Positions 1 to 8,470 of a stretch of 64,000 bases of DNA are shown piece after piece. Source of the DNA: Umezawaea endophytica (lineage in GTDB: Bacteria; Actinomycetota; Actinomycetes; Mycobacteriales; Pseudonocardiaceae); NCBI RefSeq assembly GCF_025061645.1, contig NZ_JANYMP010000033.1, positions 1 to 64,000 on the forward strand. Reading direction: 5' to 3'. Both the position numbers and the translations under genes were made by a program. Position 1 is the first letter of the stretch; every line of letters starts with the position of its first letter. The notes under the pieces were generated by a model. The model was not told the DNA's origin and made no database searches. It saw only the letters and a list, made by a program, of their open reading frames with translations.

Positions 1-101
1 CCTACCCGGTGCGGACCAGCGCGACCGCGAAGCAGACCTGACCGGGTGACGTCGGCGCGGTCCGGGTTGGAACCGTCGAGGCCGGGTATTCCGGGCTGCG
101 G

Positions 102-2045
102 GTGCGACATCGCGGTGACGAGGTCGGGCCGCTGTCGCACGGCTTCTACACCAGCGGTCAGCTCTTCCTGGAGGAGTACTACACCCTCGGCGTGATCGGG
201 AAGGCCGGGCTCGGCACCCCGCACATGGACGGCAACACCCGCCTGTGCACGGCGACCGCGGCCGCCGCCATGAAGGAGAGCTTCGGTTCCGACGGGCAGC
301 CGGGCTGCTACGCCGACGTGGAGGCGTGCGACGCGCTGTTCCTGTTCGGGCACAACATGGCCGAGACCCAGACCGTGCTCTGGTCGCGGGTGCTCGACCG
401 CGTCGAGGGACCGGACACACCGGTGCTCGTCGCGGTCGACCCCCGGCGCACGGAGGTCGCCAGGACGGCCGTGCGCACCGGCGGGGTGCACCTGGCTCCG
501 CTGCCCGGCACCAACGTGGCTCTGGTGAACGGCCTGCTGCACGAGGTCATCGCGCGCGGCTGGGTCGACCGCGACTACGTCGACGCGCACACGACCGGGT
601 TCGACGAGCTGGCGGCGACCGTCGAGCCGTACACGCCGGAGCACGTGGCCGAGGTGTGCGGGGTGGACGTCGCCGACGTGCGGCGGGCGGCCGAGGTCTT
701 CGGGACGTCGGACCGGGTGCTGTCCACGGTGTTGCAGGGGTTCTACCAGTCCCACCAGGCCACCGCGGCGGCGTGCCAGGTCAACAACCTGCACCTGCTG
801 CGCGGGATGATCGGCGGTCCGGGCGGCGGCGTGCTCCAGATGAACGGGCAGCCGACCGCGCGGAACACCCGCGAGAGCGGGGCGAACGGCGACCTGCCGG
901 GGTTCCGCAACTGGGACAACCCCGACCACGTCGCGGAGCTGGCCGCGCTGTGGAACGTCGACCCGATGACCATCCCGCACTGGGCGCCGCCGACGCACGC
1001 CATGCAGTTGTGGCGGTACGCCGAGCAGGGTTCCGTCCGGCTGCTGTGGATCTCCGCGACCAACCCCGCGGTCTCGTTGCCGGACCTGGCCCGCGTCCGC
1101 CGGGTCCTGGGCGACGAGGACCTGTTGGTCGTGGTGCAGGACGGGTTCCTCACCGAGACCGCGCGCCTCGCCGACGTCGTGCTGCCCGCCGCGATGTGGG
1201 GCGAGAAGCAGGGGACCTTCACCAACGCGACCCGCGTCGTGCACCTGTCCGACCAGGCCGTCGACCCGCCCGGCGAGGCGCGGTCGGACCTGGACATCTT
1301 CCTGGACTACGCGCGGCGGATGGACTTCCGGGACCGCGACGGCGCGCCGCTGATCCACTGGAACGACCCGGAGTCCGCGTTCCGCGCGTGGCAGGAGTGC
1401 AGCCGCGGCCGACCGTGCGACTACACCGGTCTGTCCTATGAGGACCTGCGGGCCAGGGGCGGGATCCCTTGGCCGGTCACGGAAGACCGCCCGGACGGCA
1501 CCGAGCGGCTCTACACCGACGGTGTCTTCCGCACCGATCCCGACGACTGCGAGGACTACGGGCACGACCTGCTGACCGGCGGGCAGGTCGCGCCCGAGGC
1601 CTACCGCGCGGCGAACCCCGCAGGCCGGGCGTTCCTCAAGGCTGCGGCGCACACCCCGCCACCGGAACGGCCGAGCGACGACTACCCGTTCCTCGCCACG
1701 ACCGGCCGCACGGTCCACCAGTTCCACACGCGGACGAAGACCGGCCGGTCGCCGAGGCTCGACCGGGCCGCGCCCCGGCCGTGGGTGGAGGTCTCCGCGG
1801 AGGACGCCGCGCGGCTCGACGTCGCCGAGGGCGACGTGGTGCGCGTCGAGTCACCGCGGGGAGCCGTGGTCGTGCCCGTGCGCGTCGGCACCGTATGGGC
1901 GGGTGTGGTGTTCCTGCCGTTCCACTACGGGGACCTCGGCGGTGACGACCCGACCGCGGCCAACGAGCTGACCGTCACCGAGTGGGACCCGGTGTCCAAG
2001 CAGCCGATGTTCAAGCTCGCCGCCGTGCGAATCACCAAGGAGTGA
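102..2045 (+). CDS. Molybdopterin oxidoreductase, N-terminally truncated
   Basis: This 647-residue protein matches the catalytic part of prokaryotic molybdopterin oxidoreductases of the assimilatory nitrate reductase/formate dehydrogenase type. It has the conserved substrate/cofactor segment around GFYTSGQLFLEEYYT, the GNTRLC stretch, QVNNLHLLRG, the MNGQPTARNTRE segment and a C-terminal molydopterin dinucleotide-binding domain ending near KQPMFKLAAVRI. The family normally begins with a [4Fe-4S] ferredoxin-like domain (CxxC-x3-C) of roughly 70-100 residues, which is absent. In this frame a stop lies at 39-41, only the GTG at 102 is available as a start, and no convincing ribosome-binding site precedes it. 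Twelve codons ending at position 41 all have G/C third positions and may be the tail of another gene, which would suggest a deletion removed the 5' end. The protein could be inactive. The downstream gene starts 2 bp after the stop. Confidence 0.8.
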   Translation: MRHRGDEVGPLSHGFYTSGQLFLEEYYTLGVIGKAGLGTPHMDGNTRLCTATAAAAMKESFGSDGQPGCYADVEACDALFLFGHNMAETQTVLWSRVLDRVEGPDTPVLVAVDPRRTEVARTAVRTGGVHLAPLPGTNVALVNGLLHEVIARGWVDRDYVDAHTTGFDELAATVEPYTPEHVAEVCGVDVADVRRAAEVFGTSDRVLSTVLQGFYQSHQATAAACQVNNLHLLRGMIGGPGGGVLQMNGQPTARNTRESGANGDLPGFRNWDNPDHVAELAALWNVDPMTIPHWAPPTHAMQLWRYAEQGSVRLLWISATNPAVSLPDLARVRRVLGDEDLLVVVQDGFLTETARLADVVLPAAMWGEKQGTFTNATRVVHLSDQAVDPPGEARSDLDIFLDYARRMDFRDRDGAPLIHWNDPESAFRAWQECSRGRPCDYTGLSYEDLRARGGIPWPVTEDRPDGTERLYTDGVFRTDPDDCEDYGHDLLTGGQVAPEAYRAANPAGRAFLKAAAHTPPPERPSDDYPFLATTGRTVHQFHTRTKTGRSPRLDRAAPRPWVEVSAEDAARLDVAEGDVVRVESPRGAVVVPVRVGTVWAGVVFLPFHYGDLGGDDPTAANELTVTEWDPVSKQPMFKLAAVRITKE

Positions 2046-2047
2046 CC

Positions 2048-2506
2048 GTGCACCTCGCGACCTACGTCGGACTGCTGCACCACGCCGAGCGGACGCTGGC
2101 CGACGCGTTCCGCCAGGTCGGCGAGGGCCACGGCGACGAACCGGACGTCCGGTCGACCTGCGTGGTCCTCGCCGGGGCGTGCGACGACCACGTGGAGCGC
2201 CTGGCGCCGGTGGTGAACCGCTACGGCGAGCACGCCGAGACCGAGCCGGAACGGCTGCGCGTCACCGCGCTGGAGGGCACCCGGTCCGGGGCCGTCGGGC
2301 TGCTGCGCGACCTCCAGGACCTGTACGCGCTGGCGTCGTTCGTGGACATCACCTGGACCGTGGTCGCCCAGGCCGCGCGGGGGCTGCGCGACAGCGACCT
2401 GCTGGACGTCGTGGAGTCGTGCGAACGGGACACCGACCGGCAGTTGACGTGGCTGCGGACGCGGGTGAAGCAGAGCGCGCCGCAGGCGCTGATCGCGGCG
2501 AGGTGA
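2048..2506 (+). CDS. Small helical protein downstream of molybdopterin oxidoreductase, function unknown
   Basis: A 152-residue, mostly alpha-helical protein without signal peptide or membrane segments. I chose the GTG at 2048 because an ideal AAGGAG lies at 2037-2042, overlapping the end of the oxidoreductase gene; the genes are 2 bp apart and surely co-transcribed. It is rich in His, Glu and Asp within helices (LLHHAERTLADAF near the N-terminus, CDDHVERL near residue 45), a look shared with four-helix metal-binding or ferritin/hemerythrin-like folds. I do not recognise a named family. Translational coupling suggests a role as accessory or partner of the oxidoreductase. It converges on the GGPP synthase gene with a 4-bp gap. 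Confidence 0.7.
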   Translation: MHLATYVGLLHHAERTLADAFRQVGEGHGDEPDVRSTCVVLAGACDDHVERLAPVVNRYGEHAETEPERLRVTALEGTRSGAVGLLRDLQDLYALASFVDITWTVVAQAARGLRDSDLLDVVESCERDTDRQLTWLRTRVKQSAPQALIAAR

Positions 2507-2510
2507 GGCA

Positions 2511-3620
2511 CTAGCACCCGCGGGTGGTGATCCGCGTGGCCAGTCGTCGCAGGGTGGCTCGGACCTCGCCGCTCATCCGGGCCTGGTCGAGGGCGTGCAG
2601 GGCGCTCGCCGTCAGGACGGCGATCTGCTCCTCCACGACGCGCACGGCGCCGAGGTCGTGCAGCAGGTCGCGGACGGTGGCGAGCGCGCTGTCGGTGTGG
2701 TGCCACCCCTCCAGGCAGGAGCGGAGTTCGTGCACCGCGTCGAGGCGGCCCGATGCGCGGGCCAGGCCGATCGCGATGGCCATCAGCGGGGTGCGCTTGC
2801 CCTCCCGCAGGTCGTCGCCGACGGGTTTGCCGGTGGCGGCGCTGTCGCCGAAGACGCCGAGCAGGTCGTCGCGGAGCTGGAACGCCACGCCGAGGTCGCG
2901 GCCGAACTCGCGCAGCGAGTTCACCAGATCGGGTGGGGCGTCGGCCAGTGCCGCGCCGAGGTGCAGGGGGCGTTCCACGGTGTACGCGGCGGTCTTGTAC
3001 CGCGCCACGCGCAGCACCCGTTCCAGCGACTCCTCACGGCGGGCCCCGGCGAGCAGGTCGAGGTGCTGGCCCGCCATCATCTCGGTGCGCATGGCCTGCC
3101 AGGGCACCCAGGCCCGCGCCAGCGCGGGCCCGTCGAGCCCCGCCGTGACGAGCGCGTCGTCGGCCCAGGCCAGCGCGAGGTCGCCCACGAGCACCGCGGC
3201 GGAGTCGCCGTAGCGCCTGCTCTCCCCCGCCCAGCGCTCCCGCTGGTGGCGGGTCGCGAACACGACGTGCGCGGCGGGAGCGCCCCGCCGGGTCGTGGAC
3301 CGGTCCATCACGTCGTCGTGCACCAAAGCGCAGGCCTGCAACAACTCCAGCGCGATCAGCGCCCGCACGGTCGTCGCGGCGCGCGGACCGTCGGCGGCAC
3401 CGCCCGCGGACCGCCAGCCCCACCAGGCGAACGTCGGCCGGACGCGCTTGCCGCCGCGCAGCACCAGACCGCTGAGCTCCTCGACCAGTTCCGGCGCCAG
3501 GTGGGCGTGCGGCTGGGTCCGCAGGAAGCGCTCCAACTCCGACCGCAGCGAGACGAGGGCGCCGACGTCGTCCACGAGCGCGGACGGGGGGTCCGCGCGA
3601 GCGGCGGGTACCGGCGACAT
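2511..3620 (-). CDS. crtE: Geranylgeranyl diphosphate synthase (polyprenyl synthetase)
   Basis: This 369-residue trans-prenyltransferase condenses IPP with allylic diphosphates to give GGPP, the precursor of phytoene. It has the GGKRVRP motif (about 56-62), the first Asp-rich motif HDDVMD (101-106) and the second Asp-rich motif RDDLLGVFGD (250-259), so all catalytic elements are intact. The ATG at 3618-3620 is preceded on the minus strand by AGGAGG with good spacing; the open frame continues upstream but has no better start. It is divergent from phytoene synthase across a 144-bp gap, which places it in the carotenoid island. Chain length is inferred from context rather than from diagnostic residues. 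Confidence 0.92.
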   Translation of the reverse strand: MSPVPAARADPPSALVDDVGALVSLRSELERFLRTQPHAHLAPELVEELSGLVLRGGKRVRPTFAWWGWRSAGGAADGPRAATTVRALIALELLQACALVHDDVMDRSTTRRGAPAAHVVFATRHQRERWAGESRRYGDSAAVLVGDLALAWADDALVTAGLDGPALARAWVPWQAMRTEMMAGQHLDLLAGARREESLERVLRVARYKTAAYTVERPLHLGAALADAPPDLVNSLREFGRDLGVAFQLRDDLLGVFGDSAATGKPVGDDLREGKRTPLMAIAIGLARASGRLDAVHELRSCLEGWHHTDSALATVRDLLHDLGAVRVVEEQIAVLTASALHALDQARMSGEVRATLRRLATRITTRGC

Positions 3621-3764
3621 CAGCGCCTCCTGCGTATTCGAGGGGTGGCGTGTTCGAGCAAAGCAGTGCGGCACCGGATCCGCACGACGAACTCCGCCCG
3701 TTCTGCGGGGACACGCCGCGCGACCTAGCGTCGAACCGACACCTGCGGAAGGACTCGCCCCACC
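3621..3764. promoter_or_regulatory. Divergent promoter region of carotenoid genes
   Basis: 144 bp between the divergent crtE and crtB starts. Both genes have strong ribosome-binding sites at the edges (AGGAGG for crtE, AAGGA at about 3749 for crtB). Promoters for both directions must lie here. I see no unambiguous -35/-10 pair or clean operator palindrome, so light or sigma-factor control is possible but not shown. Confidence 0.5.
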
Positions 3765-4697
3765 ATGTCGGTAGACCGGGAACTCGACGCCGCGGGGATC
3801 ACCGATCCAGGGCTGCGGCTCGCCTACGCCCGCTGCCGCGCGCTCAACGCCGAGCACGGGCGCACCTACTACCTCGCCACCCGGCTGCTCCGGCGCGAGC
3901 AGCGGCCCGCGATCCACGCGCTGTACGGGTTCGCGCGGTGGGCGGACGACATCGTGGACGAGGTCCACGACGGCCGGTCGGCCGAGCAGCGCGCGGCGGA
4001 GCTGTCCGGCGTGGAGCGGCGCCTGTTCGCCGGGCTGGAGGCGGGGAGCAGCGACGACCCGGTGATCGCCGCCGTGGTGGACACCGCGCGGCGCTACGAC
4101 ATCGACCACCGCCACTTCGTCGACTTCACCGCGTCCATGCGGATGGACCTCACGGTCACCGAGTACCCGACCCACGCCGACCTCGCCCGCTACGTGCGCG
4201 GTTCCGCGGCCGTCATCGGCTTGCAGGTGCTGCCGGTGCTGGGCACCAGCGTCCCGCGCGAGGAGGCCGAGCCCGCCGCGGCGGCGCTGGGCGTGGCGTT
4301 CCAGATGACGAACTTCCTGCGCGACGTCGGCGAGGACCTCGACCGCGGGCGCGTGTACCTGCCGCTGGACGAACTGGCGGCGTTCGGCGTCGACCGGCCG
4401 CTGCTGGAGCACGCCCGCAGGACGGGGCGCGCCGATCAGCGCGTCCGCCGCGCGCTGGCCCACCAGGTCGCCAGGACGAGGGCGGTGTACCGCGAGGCCG
4501 AGCCGGGCATCGCCATGCTGGCTCCCCGGTCGAGGCCGTGCGTGGACACGGCGTTCCGGCTGTACCGCCGAATCCTGGACCTGATCGAGGAAGCCGACCA
4601 CGACGTGCTGTCCGGGCGGGTCGTGGTGTCCGGTGGTCGCCGGTTGGCGATAGCCCTGCCCGCGCTGGCCAAGTCCGTCCTGGTCCGGTCGGCGTGA
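3765..4697 (+). CDS. crtB: Phytoene synthase
   Basis: A 310-residue squalene/phytoene synthase family enzyme that condenses two GGPP molecules head to head into phytoene. Both Asp-rich substrate-binding motifs are intact: DDIVDE at 61-66 and [15 protein letters not shown] at 186-200. The usual YYLATRLL segment near residue 35 is also present. The ATG at 3765 follows AAGGA at 3749-3753. Its TGA overlaps the GTG start of the Rieske gene (GTGA at 4694-4697), so the two are translationally coupled. Confidence 0.95.
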   Translation: MSVDRELDAAGITDPGLRLAYARCRALNAEHGRTYYLATRLLRREQRPAIHALYGFARWADDIVDEVHDGRSAEQRAAELSGVERRLFAGLEAGSSDDPVIAAVVDTARRYDIDHRHFVDFTASMRMDLTVTEYPTHADLARYVRGSAAVIGLQVLPVLGTSVPREEAEPAAAALGVAFQMTNFLRDVGEDLDRGRVYLPLDELAAFGVDRPLLEHARRTGRADQRVRRALAHQVARTRAVYREAEPGIAMLAPRSRPCVDTAFRLYRRILDLIEEADHDVLSGRVVVSGGRRLAIALPALAKSVLVRSA

Positions 4698-5665
4698 GAA
4701 TCCCGCTGCGCGTGTTCCGCAGCCCGCCGTGGCCCGAGCAGGAGCCGACGTGGCGGGCGGCGAAACCCGCCCTGATCGAGGCCGCGCTCGAACGCGCGCT
4801 GGCCCGGCCGTCGGGCAACTGGTTCGTCCTCGGCTCCAGCCGGGAGGTGACGGCGGGAAAACCGTTCGGCCGCACCGTTTCCGGGCGCGAGGTCGTCGCC
4901 TGGCGCGGTACGGGCGGTGAGCTGCTGGCCGGACCGGGGGCGTGCCCGCACCTGGGCGCCCCGCTGCGCGACGGGGCCGTGCACCGCGGCGAGGTCGTGT
5001 GCCGGTGGCACGGCCTGTCGCTCGGCGGTGGGAAGTTCGGCGGCTGGAGCCCCTACCCGGCGCACGACGACGGCGTGCTGGCGTGGGTGCGGCTGGACGA
5101 GGTCGGCGGTGAGGAACCGCTGCCGGAACCCGTGCTGCCGGCCCGCCCACCCGCGGACGCGGTCGCCGCCGTCGCGACCGTGATCGGGCGCTGTGAACCG
5201 GACGACGTGGTGGCCAACCGGCTCGACCCGTGGCACGGCGCGTGGTTCCACCCGTACTCGTTCGCGAACCTCGACGTCCTGGAAACGCCGACCGAGCGGG
5301 ACGACAGGTTCCTGGTGGAGGTGACGTTCCGGCTCGCGGGCCGCGTCGGGGTGCCGGTGATGGCCGCGTTCACCTGCCCGGAACCGCGCACGATCGTGAT
5401 GCACATCGTCGAGGGCGAAGGCGAGGGCAGCGTGGTGGAAACCCACGCCACCCCGCTGGGGCTCGGTCCGGACGGCGCCGCGCGCACCGCCGTGGTCGAG
5501 GCGACGATCGCCCACTCACGGCGGCGCGGCTTCGCCGTGGCCCGGTCGACCGCGCCCGCACTGCGGCCGGTGATGCGCTGGGCCGCGAAGCGGTTGTGGC
5601 GCGACGACATGGCCTACGCCGAGCGCCGTTACGCGTTGCGCTCCGCGGGCCGCCTACCCGGCTGA
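4694..5665 (+). CDS. Rieske [2Fe-2S] protein with DUF5914-like C-terminus, carotenoid-associated
   Basis: 323 residues. The Rieske cluster ligands are C84-x-H86 (CPHLGAP) and C103-x2-H106 (CRWHG). After the Rieske fold comes a C-terminal region of about 190 residues resembling the DUF5914 region seen in actinobacterial carotenoid loci. I chose the GTG at 4694 because it overlaps the crtB stop (GTGA); the long upstream extension of this frame runs out of phase through crtB and is not real. The reaction is unproven: a Rieske oxygenase acting on a carotenoid ring or end group, or an electron donor, would fit the neighbours. Its 3' end overlaps the converging crtU gene by 12 bp. Confidence 0.85.
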   Translation: MRIPLRVFRSPPWPEQEPTWRAAKPALIEAALERALARPSGNWFVLGSSREVTAGKPFGRTVSGREVVAWRGTGGELLAGPGACPHLGAPLRDGAVHRGEVVCRWHGLSLGGGKFGGWSPYPAHDDGVLAWVRLDEVGGEEPLPEPVLPARPPADAVAAVATVIGRCEPDDVVANRLDPWHGAWFHPYSFANLDVLETPTERDDRFLVEVTFRLAGRVGVPVMAAFTCPEPRTIVMHIVEGEGEGSVVETHATPLGLGPDGAARTAVVEATIAHSRRRGFAVARSTAPALRPVMRWAAKRLWRDDMAYAERRYALRSAGRLPG

Positions 5666-7204
5666 CACCGGCACGGGGTCGCGACCCCACCGGCGGGCCG
5701 CCGCCCGCAGCAGCGGACCGCGCCCGGACGTCGGGACCGTCCACAACGGAGTGCCCGCCACGCCCCACCGCCCGAGCAGGTGGTTCGCCGCGCTGAACCC
5801 CGTCGTCGCGGCGCGTTCCATCAGCGCGACCGGCAGGTCGACGCGGACCAGGTCCCCGGCGAGCACGAGGAGGTCGTCGGGGGTGTGCACGGTCGGGCGG
5901 GTGGCGAAGCCGCCGGGCGGGAACAGCGGGCAGTCCGCCCGCAGCTCGTGGCGCTCGTCCACGACCCGCGCGCCCCTGGTCTCCGGGTAGACCACGTGGA
6001 GCTGGTCGAGCAGCCGGGCGCGGGCCGTGCCCTCGTCGAGGTCGGCGGGCAGCGCGTACCCGTGCAGTTCCACCACCGACCCACCGGTGCGCGCCGCCCA
6101 GGCGCGGGCCTCGTGCTCGTAGTGGTTCAGCACGGACACGTTGTCGAGCAGGTCGTACCCGGTGGTGCCGATGAATCCCGGCCGGTCGGCGCGCACCGGC
6201 CGGTCCAGCCAGTAGCGCGACACCAGGAACGGCGGCGTGGTCTCCAGCGCCGCGATCCCCGCCCGCCAGCCGCGCGTGCCCAGCTCCGGCGAGGCGGCGA
6301 CGATCCGGCGCAGCCCCGGCACGTCCGCGGCGAGGACGACCGCGTCCACCTCGACCGACTCCCCCGGCACCCGGACGCTGAAACGCCTGCCGCGCCCCGG
6401 TTCCACGGCCTCCACGGGCGTGCCGGTGCGCACCTCGGCACCCAGCGAGCCCAGGTGGCGGCCCAGCGGGTCCCACAGCGCGTGCGGGAACGGGTCGGCG
6501 GCCACGTCGAACAGCAGGCCCTCGCGGGACCCGAGGAAGTAGATGTGGAACATCGTCGCCAGCTCGGCGGCCGACATCCGGGTCGGGTGGGCGAAGAAGC
6601 TGCGGGAGAACACCTCGAACGCCAGCGCGTGCGCCGCGCGCGGGAACCGCACGTGCCCGAGGTACGTCGCGGCGTCGATGCCGTCCAGCTCGTCGTAGGT
6701 GCGCGGCACCGACACGTCCAGCAGCCGCAGGGCCGCGCGGGTGTTCACCGACGGCAGGTCGCGCCACGCGAAAGCGGGGCTGCGCCAGAGGAACGCGGTC
6801 GCGTTCCACGGCACGGCGCGGGGGAGCCCGGCGAACCCCTCGCGCTGGCCGCTCGCGTGCCACAGCGGGTAGTCGGGCAGGCCGACCAGCGCGGTGCCGG
6901 CCGGGTCGACCCTGCTCAGCAGCGACCGCAGGTTGTAGTACTGGCGGAAGAACGCGTGGAACCCGCGGGTCATCGTGGCCCGGCTGCCGTCGGCCAGCTC
7001 CGTCGTCCACCCGCCCACGCGACCGCCGAGGTAGTGCTCGCGCTCGAACAGCACGACCTCCGCGCCGCGCTCGGCCAGGATCGTCGCGGCGGCCAGGCCC
7101 GCGATGCCGCCGCCCACCACGCCGATCACCGGCGCGTCCCGCTCGAAGGCGGATCGGCCCGTCGGGCCGGGAACGCGCACTGCCTTGCGGTCGCGGGTGG
7201 TCAC
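5654..7204 (-). CDS. crtU: Carotene desaturase/methyltransferase (isorenieratene synthase type)
   Basis: 516-residue FAD-dependent enzyme. An N-terminal dinucleotide-binding motif GGGIAGL (31-37) is followed by the CrtU-typical segment TRGFHAFFRQYYNLR (about residues 75-90). A C-terminal FAD-binding GDLVRVDLP is also present. The CrtU family desaturates beta-rings and migrates a methyl group to give the aromatic rings of isorenieratene. I chose the GTG at 7202-7204, which overlaps the stop of the lycopene cyclase subunit (GTGA). It lacks features of CrtI phytoene desaturases, so I do not assign phytoene desaturation to it, although it belongs to the same flavoprotein superfamily. Confidence 0.85.
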   Translation of the reverse strand: MTTRDRKAVRVPGPTGRSAFERDAPVIGVVGGGIAGLAAATILAERGAEVVLFEREHYLGGRVGGWTTELADGSRATMTRGFHAFFRQYYNLRSLLSRVDPAGTALVGLPDYPLWHASGQREGFAGLPRAVPWNATAFLWRSPAFAWRDLPSVNTRAALRLLDVSVPRTYDELDGIDAATYLGHVRFPRAAHALAFEVFSRSFFAHPTRMSAAELATMFHIYFLGSREGLLFDVAADPFPHALWDPLGRHLGSLGAEVRTGTPVEAVEPGRGRRFSVRVPGESVEVDAVVLAADVPGLRRIVAASPELGTRGWRAGIAALETTPPFLVSRYWLDRPVRADRPGFIGTTGYDLLDNVSVLNHYEHEARAWAARTGGSVVELHGYALPADLDEGTARARLLDQLHVVYPETRGARVVDERHELRADCPLFPPGGFATRPTVHTPDDLLVLAGDLVRVDLPVALMERAATTGFSAANHLLGRWGVAGTPLWTVPTSGRGPLLRAAARRWGRDPVPVSAG

Positions 7205-7521
7205 GACCCCTCCCTCGACGGTCGGCGGGTCCGCTCCCAGAGCAGCAGGGTCAGGGTGACCATGGAGAACCCGAACAGGAAGTCCTCGACCGGGATGTCC
7301 CACGGCGCCCGGACACCGCTGATCGCCCAGTCGGCGTACCGCACGACCGGGGCGTGCAGCTTGGTCAGCCACCCGTCCACCGCGACCTGGAACGCGAACA
7401 CGATCGCCATGGTCGTCCAGTAGGCCTTGCGGCGGAACAACCCCGTGCGCAGCACCAGCAGTTCCACGAGAACGGTCAGGACCGCGGCGACCGCGGCCGC
7501 CACCAGGTACTCCCCGTCCAC
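7201..7521 (-). CDS. crtYd: Lycopene cyclase subunit, CrtYd type
   Basis: A 106-residue membrane protein with about three hydrophobic helices and the domain hallmark PWDIPVEDFLFGF near residues 75-87, the counterpart of the PxE(E/D) motif of heterodimeric bacterial lycopene cyclases. It pairs with the adjacent CrtYc subunit to cyclise lycopene ends into beta-rings. I prefer the GTG at 7519-7521, preceded by GAGAGGG and 10 bp after the crtYc stop; an upstream ATG at 7549-7551 would overlap crtYc by 20 bp. The stop overlaps the crtU start. Confidence 0.85.
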   Translation of the reverse strand: MDGEYLVAAAVAAVLTVLVELLVLRTGLFRRKAYWTTMAIVFAFQVAVDGWLTKLHAPVVRYADWAISGVRAPWDIPVEDFLFGFSMVTLTLLLWERTRRPSREGS

Positions 7522-7531
7522 ACGCGCCCTC

Positions 7532-7861
7532 TCACCGTCGATCGGCCACACCGGACCGGGTCAGCGCCGTGACGGCCTCGTAGGTCAGCACGGCGCAGAT
7601 CGGGATCACCAGGAAGAACAGCAGCTCCTCCAGCGGCAGCGCGCCGGGGAGCCGCACACCCGTGACGAACTCCGGGTTGTAGTCCCAGTGGCGCCTGGTG
7701 ATCGCCGCGACGTCCCACGCCGTGAACACGGCCGCCACCGGGAGGACCGCTCGCGCCAGCCGCGCGGGACGGCGGTACACCCCGCTCCCGCGGAACTCCA
7801 GCGGCGCGGTCACCAGGAGGCAGGCGAGCAGCAGGACCAGGTACTCCCAACGACCGACCAC
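7532..7861 (-). CDS. crtYc: Lycopene cyclase subunit, CrtYc type
   Basis: A 109-residue membrane protein with three predicted helices. It begins with WEYLVLLLACLLVTAPLEF and carries the cyclase motif LPLEELLFFLVIP (about residues 69-81). This is the first half of the split, heterodimeric lycopene beta-cyclase found in actinobacteria and myxobacteria. The GTG at 7859-7861 follows a GGAGG. It is the first gene of a crtYc-crtYd-crtU minus-strand operon with tight or overlapping junctions, which converts lycopene to beta-carotene and then aromatic carotenoids. Confidence 0.85.
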   Translation of the reverse strand: MVGRWEYLVLLLACLLVTAPLEFRGSGVYRRPARLARAVLPVAAVFTAWDVAAITRRHWDYNPEFVTGVRLPGALPLEELLFFLVIPICAVLTYEAVTALTRSGVADRR

Positions 7862-7894
7862 CGCACCTCCGAGGTTGTCCTCACCGTAGGGCGG

Positions 7895-7912
7895 CGTGCG
7901 GTCGCCCGCACG
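7895..7912 (-). terminator. Hairpin between DUF4383 gene and crtYc
   Basis: A perfect 7-bp inverted repeat (CGTGCGG, 4-nt loop, CCGCACG) lies in the 61-bp gap after the DUF4383 gene stop and before crtYc on the minus strand. It has no obvious U-tract, as is common in high-GC actinomycetes. It may end the DUF4383 transcript or attenuate read-through. Confidence 0.4.
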
Positions 7913-7922
7913 GCGGGCGCGG

Positions 7923-8294
7923 TCAGGGCGGTGCGGACCGGCCTGCGGGCAGCACCGCGATGACCAGGCCCGAGAGGGCCGTGCGGGCGTAGGCCAGGCC
8001 TTCCGGTGTGGGCAGGCCGAACAGCAGCGGTGAGGTGAAGTCGAGGAGCAGCCTGCCGTAGACGAGCGCGAGTGCGACGCCGTACAGCCGGGCGAGGCCG
8101 TGCTGACGGCACAGCGCGACACCGATCACCCCGGTGCACACCTGCAACATCTGCGCCCCGACGGGCAGCGGCAGGAGGTGCGCCGTGCCCGCGACGAACT
8201 GCCACAGCCCGGCGATCAGCGTGAGCACCTGGACCCTGGTGAACCCCTGCCGCTCCGACGAGGTGCTCACGCGGGCGCTCCGCCGCCTGGTCAC
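7923..8294 (-). CDS. DUF4383-type small membrane protein
   Basis: A 123-residue protein with four hydrophobic helices (about residues 20-40, 50-65, 72-94 and 103-118), matching the length and pattern of DUF4383 actinobacterial membrane proteins of unknown function. I chose the GTG at 8292-8294 because a G-rich ribosome-binding stretch precedes it; an in-frame GTG at VSTSSERQG eight codons further in is also possible. It lies just upstream of the lycopene cyclase genes on the same strand but is separated by a hairpin, so a carotenoid role is not implied. Confidence 0.7.
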   Translation of the reverse strand: MTRRRSARVSTSSERQGFTRVQVLTLIAGLWQFVAGTAHLLPLPVGAQMLQVCTGVIGVALCRQHGLARLYGVALALVYGRLLLDFTSPLLFGLPTPEGLAYARTALSGLVIAVLPAGRSAPP

Positions 8295-8470
8295 GCACCC
8301 CCCTGTCCCGCGGACCGTGAGAACACCCCGTGAACGTCCCACACCGACCCGAACGCCGGCAATGGACTCGACGGCCGGACGCCTGATCCCTCGACCAGGT
8401 GACGCGTCGGGTTGGGGCGCGGGTGTGGGGGTACCTGTCCCCGACGAGCACCGGAGGAGTTGACCCGAGG

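Noticed and set aside
3650-4693. N-terminal extension of the Rieske frame through crtB
   Set aside because: It overlaps the intact crtB in another phase; the GTG overlapping the crtB stop is the natural start.
3621-5150. Upstream extension of the GGPP synthase frame
   Set aside because: The added residues are Arg/Pro/Gly-rich shadow sequence antisense to crtB and the Rieske gene; the ATG at 3620 has AGGAGG and begins the family-like sequence.
5654-7204. Calling the flavoprotein a phytoene desaturase (CrtI)
   Set aside because: It has the GFHAFFRQYYNLR signature and length of CrtU-type proteins and lacks the CrtI C-terminal signature.
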